From Anaerolineae bacterium (GTDB lineage Bacteria > Chloroflexota > Anaerolineae > Aggregatilineales > Phototrophicaceae), in NCBI GenBank assembly GCA_022841825.1, contig JALHQT010000010.1, positions 1 to 64,000 on the forward strand: a stretch of DNA of 64,000 bases. Reading direction: 5' to 3'. A program made the translations under genes and the position numbers. Under the pieces are notes generated by a model. It was not told the DNA's origin. It ran no database searches and was given only the letters and a program-made list of their open reading frames with translations. The stretch's first letter is position 1, and each line of letters begins with the position of its first letter. This document shows, in pieces, positions 32,725 through 40,856 of this stretch.

Positions 32725-32812
32725 AAAACATACGATAACCGACTTCAAAGGCGGGCGGTTGCAGGAATGCGACTTGCCCGCGCCCTGGTGGGTGTATCCG
32801 GAGGTAAGCTTC

Positions 32813-33469
32813 TCAATCCCCTGTGGGCTGCGGTGCAGGCTTGCGGCGCAGCCGCGAATAGATGAACAATCCGACCAGCAAGACGGCGATGACGGCGATG
32901 ACCACGTAGACGACATCGGAGTACTGCTCCATGAAGTGCGTGACCTCCTCCCAGTTTTCGCCCAGCACAAAGCCCGCATACGACAGCAGCCCGCTCCAGA
33001 TGGCAGACCCCAGCGTCGTGTAGAGCAGAAATTTGCCCAGTGGCATATGATCCGCGCCCGCAGGCACAGAAATCACGGTGCGGACGAGGGGAATGACGCG
33101 CCCGAAGAAAACCACCGCCGCGCCATACTTGCGGAAGAAACCCAGCGCGCGGTCGTAATCGCCTTCCGACGTGCCGAACCAGCGCCCGTAGCGGCGCAGG
33201 AAGCTGCGGAAGACGACATCGCCCGCGAACATGCCGATGTAGTAGATGACGACCGCGCCGATCACACTACCGAGTGTGCTGGCGATCCACACGCCAGGCA
33301 GCGTGAGCTGTCCGCCTGCGGCGACGAAGCCCGCGAACGGGATGACCACTTCGGAGGGGATGGGCGGAAAGATGTTTTCCGCAAAGGTGGCGAATGCGAC
33401 GCCGGGATAACCGACGCTGATGATGATGTTCTCAATCCAGGCGATAAGCTGTTGAATGAGTTCGGTCAT
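32813..33469 (-). CDS. DedA family (SNARE-associated) membrane protein
   Basis: A 218-aa protein. MTELIQQLIAWIENIIISVGYPGVAFATFAENIFPPIPSEVVIPFAGF is the DedA N-terminus. FFRKYGAAVVFFGRVIPLVRTVISVPAG has the conserved GRFxPxxR region, and there are four to five membrane helices. DedA proteins act in lipid flipping (undecaprenyl phosphate, phosphatidylethanolamine) and proton-dependent envelope homeostasis. ATG 33469 is preferred to the track start. It is divergent from the FHA-TIR gene (287 bp apart, nothing else seen there). Confidence 0.9.
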   Translation of the reverse strand: MTELIQQLIAWIENIIISVGYPGVAFATFAENIFPPIPSEVVIPFAGFVAAGGQLTLPGVWIASTLGSVIGAVVIYYIGMFAGDVVFRSFLRRYGRWFGTSEGDYDRALGFFRKYGAAVVFFGRVIPLVRTVISVPAGADHMPLGKFLLYTTLGSAIWSGLLSYAGFVLGENWEEVTHFMEQYSDVVYVVIAVIAVLLVGLFIYSRLRRKPAPQPTGD

Positions 33470-33756
33470 GGAAGGCTGAGTCTCCAGGTTTTGCGAGAAG
33501 GTTGTGCGCAGTGAAGAGGATGTGTGTCGTGTCGATTGGGCGCTCTGTGCCCGTCCGTTTCCCATCCCTCATCGCGGTCAACCTGCCTTTAGTGTCATCG
33601 AGAGGGGCGCGAGCGTCAATAGGGGACAGTCGTTTACGCGCATTGGCATCCCATACAATATTCGCACAATCTCATTGCTTTCGTGAAAAACGTAGTCGTG
33701 ATAGGATTAGGAAAATTCGGTCGATTCTGCCCGTTTTTTGTTTGTTTGATCTCTCG

Positions 33757-35058
33757 ATGAGCAAAACTATGCCACGCTTGATTATGCGCCGGGGACCCAC
33801 GCCCGGCACGACATTCGACCTCGATGCGGAAGCGGTCACGATCGGTCGTGGCAGCAAGAACAGCATTGTCATCCGCGACAACGAAATCAGCCGCGAGCAC
33901 TGCACGCTGCGCCGCCTTCAGGATGACTACGAGGTCGAAGACGTCGGCTCCAGCAATGGCACCTTCGTCAATGGTCAGCGGGTGCAGGGCAGCACCCTGC
34001 TGCAATCGGGCGCCATCCTCGAACTTGGCGACTCGATCACGATGGAATATGTGCGCGCCAACCTCCGCAAGACCACCGGTGCCCTCTCCCACCTGGAAGA
34101 CCTCGAAACGCACCACAAGCGCGAACCCGCCGTCCAGCACACCATGACGGTGATGATGGGACCGGAGATGGGGCACGTCCACCGTATGGACAGCCTGATC
34201 GTGACGGTCGGGCGCGACCTCTCCAACGACATCGTCGTCCAGGACCCGGAGATCAGCCGCTTTCATATGCGCCTGCGCCGGGGCAAGCATGGCTACACCG
34301 TCGAGGACATGGGTTCGACGAACGGCACCTACGTCAACGGCGTGATGGTCACGCAGCCGCGTTTGCTGCAATCGGATGATGTCGTGCGCCTGGCGCGCCA
34401 GGTGCGCCTGCAATACACCGCGCGGCTGGAAGACGATGCACGCTCGCCCGAAGACGAGACGATGATCGTGGAGTACATCCGTGATGTGCGCCCCAAATCG
34501 GGGACAATGGAGCAGGCATTCGGCTATACCTCGCCGATCTCGCCCACCCGCGGCACGACAGTCCCCCTCGGGCAGACCGGCGTGCTGCGCCAACTGACGA
34601 CCTCGACAGGCAGCCTGCTGCGGCAAACGGGCAAACTGCCGACCCTGTCTCAGTCGGGCAAGTTGAGCGATACCCTCTTCATCGCCTACGCGCGACCGGA
34701 CTGGGAGCGCGTGGTCTCCTCGATGGTGACGAGTTTGCAGCAGGCAGGTGTTCAGTCGTGGGTCGATCAATACCTGGTGCAGCAGGGCGATGACTGGCGC
34801 AGCGCGCTCGAACAGGCGTTGAGCGAGTGCTGGGCGATTGTCGTCATCGTCTCATCGCAGTCACTGGCATCCAACTACGTCAAGATGGCGTATCGCTATT
34901 TCGCCACGCAGCAGAAACCGCTGATCTCGTTCATTGTCGAGCCGGAGACGACGCTGCCGCCCGATTTGACGCAGGCGCGCGCCATCCTGTTCGACCGCGA
35001 AAACCCCCAGCGCAGCTATCACAAGCTGATCCTCGAAGTCATGCATCTGCGGCGCTAG
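33757..35058 (+). CDS. FHA-FHA-TIR-like signalling protein
   Basis: A 433-aa protein with two forkhead-associated domains: about 13-90, VTIGRGSKNSIVIRDNEISREH...GSSNGTFVNG; and about 140-215, VTVGRDLSNDIVVQDPEISRFH...GSTNGTYVNG. Both keep the phosphothreonine-binding GR, S/H and NG residues. A serine/threonine-rich linker with near-repeats (GQTGVLRQLT, LLRQTGKLPTLSQSGKL) leads to a C-terminal TIR-like domain (DTLFIAYARPDWERVVSSM...). That domain lacks the WCxxE glutamate (SLASNYVKMAY instead), so it is probably not an NADase. It may read Ser/Thr kinase signals; such a kinase lies at 40857-42815. No ribosome-binding site is clear; ATG 33769 is an alternative start. Confidence 0.82.
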   Translation: MSKTMPRLIMRRGPTPGTTFDLDAEAVTIGRGSKNSIVIRDNEISREHCTLRRLQDDYEVEDVGSSNGTFVNGQRVQGSTLLQSGAILELGDSITMEYVRANLRKTTGALSHLEDLETHHKREPAVQHTMTVMMGPEMGHVHRMDSLIVTVGRDLSNDIVVQDPEISRFHMRLRRGKHGYTVEDMGSTNGTYVNGVMVTQPRLLQSDDVVRLARQVRLQYTARLEDDARSPEDETMIVEYIRDVRPKSGTMEQAFGYTSPISPTRGTTVPLGQTGVLRQLTTSTGSLLRQTGKLPTLSQSGKLSDTLFIAYARPDWERVVSSMVTSLQQAGVQSWVDQYLVQQGDDWRSALEQALSECWAIVVIVSSQSLASNYVKMAYRYFATQQKPLISFIVEPETTLPPDLTQARAILFDRENPQRSYHKLILEVMHLRR

Positions 35059-35073
35059 GACGGGCGCTGCGGC

Positions 35074-35511
35074 CTATTCGTCTGTCGCGCGCTCATAGGC
35101 GATTTCGCGCGAGCGGATGAAGATTTCGATCACGACCAGTGCCAGCGCCAGGAAGAAGGCGATGGGCAGCGACAGCACGCGCGGGATTTGCAGCCACGCG
35201 CACATCACCCCGTACAACCCCACCCACACGCTCTGCCGCACGATCACCCCGCTGGAGGGCAGCGGCTGATGCACCAGCGTGAAGCGCACATTCAGGTAGC
35301 GCACGAACGGGATCGCCGTGCAGGAGATCGCCACCATCAGCAAGAGGAAGAAGGCGAAGCGCGGACCGACCAGCGGTCGCATCGTCGTGATGACCTGATA
35401 TAAGCCGAACCAGCTCGCCGCCGCCAGCACGACGGCAGAGATCAGCATCCCCGTATGGTCGCGCGGGGTATGGGAGGGTGGCGAGTCATCGATGGGCGGG
35501 GCGTTGCGCAT
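35074..35511 (-). CDS. Small multi-pass membrane protein
   Basis: A 145-aa protein with a polar N-terminus (NAPPIDDSPPSHTPRDH) and four hydrophobic helices (MLISAVVLAAASWFGLYQV, FAFFLLLMVAISCTAIPFV, VIVRQSVWVGLYGVMCAWL, LSLPIAFFLALALVVIEIF). No named family is recognised. ATG 35511 is used with a GAGAG site; the track start would read into intergenic sequence. It is convergent with the FHA-TIR gene, which ends 15 bp away. Confidence 0.72.
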   Translation of the reverse strand: MRNAPPIDDSPPSHTPRDHTGMLISAVVLAAASWFGLYQVITTMRPLVGPRFAFFLLLMVAISCTAIPFVRYLNVRFTLVHQPLPSSGVIVRQSVWVGLYGVMCAWLQIPRVLSLPIAFFLALALVVIEIFIRSREIAYERATDE

Positions 35512-35644
35512 AGGTCTCTCGAAAGTGCAGATGGTAGAGACGATTATAGCGCAGTCTTCGCGTCCAGCAGTCCCTGCCCCCAGAGCGTGTGGTTGTACCC
35601 GCGATTCAAGCAGAAGTGTCGAGCTGAGTGAGCCAATTCTCATT

Positions 35645-35670
35645 GGGCGCACATTACATGCTGTGCGCCC
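35645..35670. repeat. GGGCGCAC palindrome
   Basis: GGGCGCAC at 35645-35652 pairs with GTGCGCCC at 35663-35670 around a 10-nt loop. It has the same design as the GTAGGG elements but without GTAGGG ends. Confidence 0.45.
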
Positions 35671-35716
35671 TGTTCTGGCAGATACGCCCTAGCCGATAGT
35701 ACCCGAACTGTTTGAT

Positions 35717-37693
35717 TCACTCAGCCCCGCTCAGGACAAACGGAAACCATGCTGCCTGCGCATCATCGGCGCAGCCTGTGTCGGGCATGCGGCTCGGATC
35801 AAGGACAAACGCCGCTGTGACCGCCGGGCCGCAACTGAACTGCGTGCTCGCTCCGTGCGGAAAGTAAGCGAAATTCACGAAATAGGCGTTCTCGAGTGAT
35901 TGAGAGGCGGCTTCACCCCATTCGACCGGCGTTTCAACATCCACTGAACCGTTAGAAACCAGTATCGGCAGAGCCGTCGTTACGGGCGGGCGCAGTGGGG
36001 TGTTTTCCGGTGTAAGTCCCCAGAGGATGCATGCCACCTTTTGGTTGACAGAAACATCCACTTTACTGATTAAGCCTGGTACCTCAAAGGATCGAAATCC
36101 CGCGAACAACGCCTCGAGATCGAACGAGCCATAGCGGTCATTACAACTGATGACGTCCAGCGTGATTATGTTGGCGGGGCTGATCGTCGGACGGATACCA
36201 TCGAGCAGACGGTAAGCTTCTTCGATCTCGGCATCCGACATCAGTGCTACCAGCGCGCCCGCCTGATCGAGAGAAGCACCAAATGCCGCCAGATTTTCGC
36301 GGTTCCGCTCACCAGTCAAGAGCATATCAAGCACAGCAGGAAAGAATGTCGCTGACAAGCTGTCCAACTGACTGATGCCCAGGCGCACATCCTGAATGAA
36401 GACCTCTGGCAGCGGTCGATCGCCGGACAGGGCAGCACTCGCACGCTGGCTCTCGCGCTGAAGTGCCTCAATGTCACTGGTCAGGTCACGGGCAGTTTCC
36501 GCCAATGTTCCCGCATCCCTGGCGATACTGCCAAATACTCCACTCGCCGGAGCCTGGGCTTCCGGCTGTGACGCGGGCGGCAGGGTGCCGTCACGCAGAC
36601 CCACATAGGTCGTCAAGATGCCCTGCTCCAGTTCAGCGATCAGCAGCGGGAAGTACTGCGCGCCGATGCCGATGACATCACCAGTATCGCTCTGCTTGTA
36701 CTGCAACCCGTCGGTCAACACGCGCCGCAGCGATTCAAACTCAATCGTCTCGTCGCCAATTGTCAACGGCTCGGCTCCTACCCGCAGCAGCAGATCGACG
36801 GCGCGCTGCCGGATGTTCGGGAATGCCGTGCCGCACGCGGCATCTGCTTCACAGTCTGCAAAGACGCGCAGGATGTTGTAGGCGTAGATGTACCCTTGAC
36901 CACCGCGTGTATCGACATTGGGCGGTACAACGCCATCGATAATGCCGCTGCGCAGGGCTGGCAGGGGTGCGCCTTCGTTCTCCTCGTAGTAACGAAATAG
37001 CTCCAACGCCACGTTCGTCCCATACGAAATGCCATAGATGTTATAGGCTTCGTAGTCGAGGGTCGTCATCATGGCGACAAGATCGCGGATGCTGTTCGCC
37101 GTACTGTACTGACTCAAATCGAACCCTTGAGCCTCCAGATAAGGGCGGCAATTGATCGCAGCACTGAAACCGGACAGCGTTTGTGCGCTTTCTAGAAGCG
37201 TCTGAATCTCTGTATCCGTGCTGGTGGGTAATTCGGGAAGGGAGAGATCGTCAGGCAGCGGCGCATTCGCCACTTCTGAGGGGCAAAACAGCGGCGTGCT
37301 GAACGCCGTTCCGCGCTGATCATAGAGTATAACGTCGCGGTAGCGGCGAATCTCCACAAATGCCTCGGCGAGGAAAGGGACCTTGAACAGCGCCGATGAG
37401 CCGGGGCCGCCTTCAAGATAAATAACCGGATCAGGGAAAGGTGACTCGCTGTGCGCCTTCAGCACCACATAGCTGATCGTGATACTGCGCCCATTCGGCA
37501 AGTCCCAGTTCTCCGGTACGGTAAGTTCGCCGCACAGCGCCGTGCTTCCGATGACCTCATCAGGCGGCAGGACGAATGAACAGTCTATCTGGGTGTTCAG
37601 GGTGGCAGGACTTTCCTGCGCGCTTGCCGCAGACAGCGACAAACTGAACAGCAGCAGGATCAAAAGAAGTCGATAGAGGGTGAAATGTGACAT
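35717..37693 (-). CDS. Secreted alpha/beta hydrolase (TAP/prolyl-aminopeptidase-like)
   Basis: A 658-aa exported enzyme. The signal peptide is LYRLLLILLLFSLSLSAASA. IYLEGGPGSSALFK (oxyanion region), DQRGTAFS and nucleophile elbow YGISYGTN (Ser223) match the S33 peptidase/SCO7095-like families that release N-terminal residues or small peptides. About 180 residues of insert or lid lie between the elbow and the C-terminal TAP-like end (ILVSNGSVDVETPVEWGE..SQSLENAYFVNFAYFPHGAS), which holds the acid and His positions. ATG 37693 is chosen with AGAGAG upstream. It is first in coordinates of three minus-strand secreted-protein genes. Confidence 0.85.
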   Translation of the reverse strand: MSHFTLYRLLLILLLFSLSLSAASAQESPATLNTQIDCSFVLPPDEVIGSTALCGELTVPENWDLPNGRSITISYVVLKAHSESPFPDPVIYLEGGPGSSALFKVPFLAEAFVEIRRYRDVILYDQRGTAFSTPLFCPSEVANAPLPDDLSLPELPTSTDTEIQTLLESAQTLSGFSAAINCRPYLEAQGFDLSQYSTANSIRDLVAMMTTLDYEAYNIYGISYGTNVALELFRYYEENEGAPLPALRSGIIDGVVPPNVDTRGGQGYIYAYNILRVFADCEADAACGTAFPNIRQRAVDLLLRVGAEPLTIGDETIEFESLRRVLTDGLQYKQSDTGDVIGIGAQYFPLLIAELEQGILTTYVGLRDGTLPPASQPEAQAPASGVFGSIARDAGTLAETARDLTSDIEALQRESQRASAALSGDRPLPEVFIQDVRLGISQLDSLSATFFPAVLDMLLTGERNRENLAAFGASLDQAGALVALMSDAEIEEAYRLLDGIRPTISPANIITLDVISCNDRYGSFDLEALFAGFRSFEVPGLISKVDVSVNQKVACILWGLTPENTPLRPPVTTALPILVSNGSVDVETPVEWGEAASQSLENAYFVNFAYFPHGASTQFSCGPAVTAAFVLDPSRMPDTGCADDAQAAWFPFVLSGAE

Positions 37694-37769
37694 GATACTC
37701 TCTAATTGATTCACAAATGAGCTTCACAGCCAACCTGCGCCGTGAAGCCCTTTCGGTTGCGCTTACTGA

Positions 37770-39422
37770 TTACGGGACAGCGGAGAAGGTCAGGTTTGAC
37801 TGATCTTCCGTGGTAATGACAACGAGCAGTATGTCCTGGAGATCAAGCACATTGATGGTGGTTGCTGCACCGAGAACCGCGAGGAAATCATCGGCAATTG
37901 AACCCTCCGGGCAGGCAACCCGCGTGCTTGCGCCGAGTTCAATCGTGATCGCGCCTGCATCGCCAGTCGTGTAGCTCGCCATGACGTTGTTGCAGTCCGC
38001 CACGATGTTCATGGTGCCGTCCGCGTTGAAGGTTACGCTGTAGGTGCTGCCTTCTGCCGGTGATTTGTTTTCTTGTGTACTGGCGATCGAGAGACCGGAC
38101 AGGTTTAACGTCGTGCCGATCAAGTCTTGAACGGTAGGTTGGCGAAACGCAGGTAGATTATTGTAAACCTCGTCCCACGTCGGTGTGATGCCGAGCGCGT
38201 GACCGATGTGATAAATGCCGCGACCGGTGCCCGCTTCCGAACTGTTTGCCCATGTGACGACAACCGTATCGGTCGCCGGGTGGTAGCCAACATCGCTTTC
38301 CGTGCCGAGCGTTTGACCCCCGTGACTGAGGAATCCACCCTTGTAGTAGCCGCCGTGCATGTAATAGAAATCTGCTGATTCGGTACGAACGCCCGTTGCC
38401 GCCGGGGTCATCATCGCTGCGAGCGTTTCCGGGTTTTGGTAGAGCGCGCCGGTATAGAAGGCGCGCAGGAAGATCGCCATGTCCTCAGGCGTCGAAACTG
38501 CGTTCCCGGCTGACCACGCTTGTGTGAAGTTCCAACTGGAGGTTTCGATCGTAAACGGCGACGAGATATACTGCCCGGTCAGCCCCAAGTCTGCCGGAGG
38601 CACATCGGCGACCAGCACCGTGTTTTGCATCCCCAACCGCTCGATGACGCGCTCGGTCACGGCTTCAATGTAGGTCTTGCCCGTCACCTGCTCGATGATC
38701 TGTCCGAGCATGATATAACCCGTGTTCGAGTAAGCCCACTGGGCTTCGGCACCCGGCGCGAACAACAGCGGTTGACTGGCTGCCTCGGCGACGAGTTCCT
38801 GCGGCGTGTATGCCTCCCCCAGAACATCCCAATCCCCTGCTCCGAGTCGCCCGCCGATTGTCGCCGGGTCCTGCGAGTTCAGGTAATCGGGCAAGCCGCT
38901 GGTGTGGCTAAGCAGCATGTCAATCGTGATCGACTCTGCACCGTCCCACAGCGCGATCTCGTCGGGGAGGTACTGGCTTACCAGATCGCTGGTCGAAAGC
39001 AGCCCTTCTTCGTGAAGCTGGAAGATGACGGCGGCGGTGAACATCTTGGTGTTGCTGCCAATCGGGAACGGCGTCTCCGGATCGATGAAGGCGCAGCTTT
39101 CAATGTCACGCGCGCCGATGGAGCGGAAGTAGCGCCCTTCCGGCGAATCGACGAAGATGACCGCGCTGGGGGCGGGCGGTTTCGGTTCAACGGCGCTGAG
39201 CGGCGGCAGTTCCTCTGTGGGCAGGGTCACCAACTGGCGCAGAATCGTATCAAGCGCCTGTGTCGCTGCATCTTCAGGACGTTCATCTAACGCGGTGATG
39301 CTCAGCGCGCTTTCACCGCACAGGGCATCGATACCGACGGGTGCAGCGGCTTCCTGTGCGTGAACAGTCACTGCGACCGCACTCAACAGGATCAGCAGGA
39401 CGAGAATGGACTTACGGAGCAT
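37770..39422 (-). CDS. Secreted serine hydrolase (class C beta-lactamase fold) with META-like tail
   Basis: A 550-aa protein. The signal peptide is SILVLLILLSAVAVTVHAQ. The penicillin-binding/esterase fold shows SNTK (Ser123/Lys126), YSNTGYIML (YxN) and HGGQTLG (third motif). The C-terminal about 100 residues (STYSVTFNADGTMNIVADCNNVMASY) resemble a META/HslJ-like domain. Such enzymes hydrolyse esters, D-peptides or beta-lactams outside the cell. It lies 76 bp upstream of the alpha/beta hydrolase gene on the same strand. Confidence 0.87.
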   Translation of the reverse strand: MLRKSILVLLILLSAVAVTVHAQEAAAPVGIDALCGESALSITALDERPEDAATQALDTILRQLVTLPTEELPPLSAVEPKPPAPSAVIFVDSPEGRYFRSIGARDIESCAFIDPETPFPIGSNTKMFTAAVIFQLHEEGLLSTSDLVSQYLPDEIALWDGAESITIDMLLSHTSGLPDYLNSQDPATIGGRLGAGDWDVLGEAYTPQELVAEAASQPLLFAPGAEAQWAYSNTGYIMLGQIIEQVTGKTYIEAVTERVIERLGMQNTVLVADVPPADLGLTGQYISSPFTIETSSWNFTQAWSAGNAVSTPEDMAIFLRAFYTGALYQNPETLAAMMTPAATGVRTESADFYYMHGGYYKGGFLSHGGQTLGTESDVGYHPATDTVVVTWANSSEAGTGRGIYHIGHALGITPTWDEVYNNLPAFRQPTVQDLIGTTLNLSGLSIASTQENKSPAEGSTYSVTFNADGTMNIVADCNNVMASYTTGDAGAITIELGASTRVACPEGSIADDFLAVLGAATTINVLDLQDILLVVITTEDQSNLTFSAVP

Positions 39423-39501
39423 TTGCTATCCCCTCCTCAGGGAAATCATTCATCGAAGTTGACGAAGGAGCCGGGTATGTTTCCCGGCTCATCATGACTG
39501 C

Positions 39502-40683
39502 TTACTCGACCGCCTGACCGTTCACGGTGATGGTGTAGTCTGGGTTGGGCAGCGTGCCAAGCGAGATGCGCTGAGTGATCGGCGCGAGGTCGGCGGTGCA
39601 GGCGACTGGCTGTGTTGTGTCACGATAGATGTCGATGTCGAAGGCGTTATCCGTATTGGTGATGCGCGTCCGCAACGGTGTCGGGCAGTTGGAGGATCCC
39701 GCTGCCTGAATGCTCAGGTTAACCAAAGGCGTCGGCGCAATTGCCGCGAAGACAGTCACGTCGTTGACGTCGAGCGGATCAATGTTCTCATTATCGAATT
39801 CGGCGCGGGCAATTTCACAGATGTCCGGTGCACCCAAAATTGGATCGTCGCGCTGGATGTTCAGGATGCGCTCGTAGGTCTGCGCCAGTGGGTTGATAAT
39901 CGCAAAGGCAATATCCGACACAGCGATCTCTTCACCATCAGCGACCGGTGGCTGATAGGCGAGGATCTCGATGGCAGTGCCGGGCGCAGCCTCAAAATCG
40001 ACTTCCGCGGAGAACGACCCGCTGCCACCAAGCTCGTCCGTTTGCACGGTGGCGAACGTTTCCGCCAATACATCCCCGGTCGCAAAGTCGCGCACTTCGA
40101 TGGCGATATTGTTCTCGAAAATCGCGCCTGCCATACCATCGACCTGAAGCAGGAAGCTCGGCACACCCGCACCCATTGACGGGTGGATGATGTCCACATA
40201 GGGCAGTCCGAACTCGGCATTGGCATTCAGGCGAAGGCTGTCAAACGCGACGGTTGAACCATCTTCCGGCGACTCCGAATAAACACGGATGAAAACCGGC
40301 GTCGCTTCTTCCACTTCACCGAGATCGATGTCCAGCGACCAAGAGCCGACCGCTTCGACCGTTTCGGCTTGCACTGTTGTCGTTCCGGTAAACAGTACAT
40401 CTCCGCCAATCGCTGAGACTTCGACGATCACATTGCCTTCAAACAAACCCGCACCCGTGCCGGAGATGGTGAAGGTGCTGTCCACCGCGCTGTAGTCAGC
40501 AGGTGATGTGATATCGATGAAGATTGCTGGCTGTTCGGTTGGCTCTTCAATCGTGATTAGCCCCCAGTCGCAGACTCGATACGACAGGAGGCGGGGGTCT
40601 TCCGGTTGTTCTTCCGACTGCGCGAATGCACGGAATGTAGTCAAGCCGATCAGTGAAAGAACGACCAACAGGGTTTTCAACAT
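39502..40683 (-). CDS. Secreted protein with two Gmad2-like immunoglobulin domains
   Basis: A 393-aa exported protein. The signal peptide is LKTLLVVLSLIGLTTFRAFA. Two repeats, IDITSPADYSAVDSTFTISGTGAGLFEGNVIVEV and VDIIHPSMGAGVPSFLLQVDGMAGAIFENNIAIEV, match Gmad2 immunoglobulin-like domains of germination or cell-surface proteins. The C-terminal third has two Cys pairs (DICEI, NCPTP, VACTA). It is likely extracellular binding or structural. It heads the minus-strand group with the two secreted hydrolases. ATG 40683 is chosen with GGAG upstream. Confidence 0.78.
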   Translation of the reverse strand: MLKTLLVVLSLIGLTTFRAFAQSEEQPEDPRLLSYRVCDWGLITIEEPTEQPAIFIDITSPADYSAVDSTFTISGTGAGLFEGNVIVEVSAIGGDVLFTGTTTVQAETVEAVGSWSLDIDLGEVEEATPVFIRVYSESPEDGSTVAFDSLRLNANAEFGLPYVDIIHPSMGAGVPSFLLQVDGMAGAIFENNIAIEVRDFATGDVLAETFATVQTDELGGSGSFSAEVDFEAAPGTAIEILAYQPPVADGEEIAVSDIAFAIINPLAQTYERILNIQRDDPILGAPDICEIARAEFDNENIDPLDVNDVTVFAAIAPTPLVNLSIQAAGSSNCPTPLRTRITNTDNAFDIDIYRDTTQPVACTADLAPITQRISLGTLPNPDYTITVNGQAVE

Positions 40684-40856
40684 AAAGCTATTCTCCGGAG
40701 CCTGGGTTAGGCGAGGCGCAGCAGACGAACCGCGATTAAAATCAACCAATTCTATTTATTGTCTTGCCAAGTCGCAAACCTGAAGCTGTTCTGGCGAGTG
40801 TATTCCGAACGGGCATCGTCTTGAACCGACTAGGTACGAGGTCTAGACTCGAAAGG

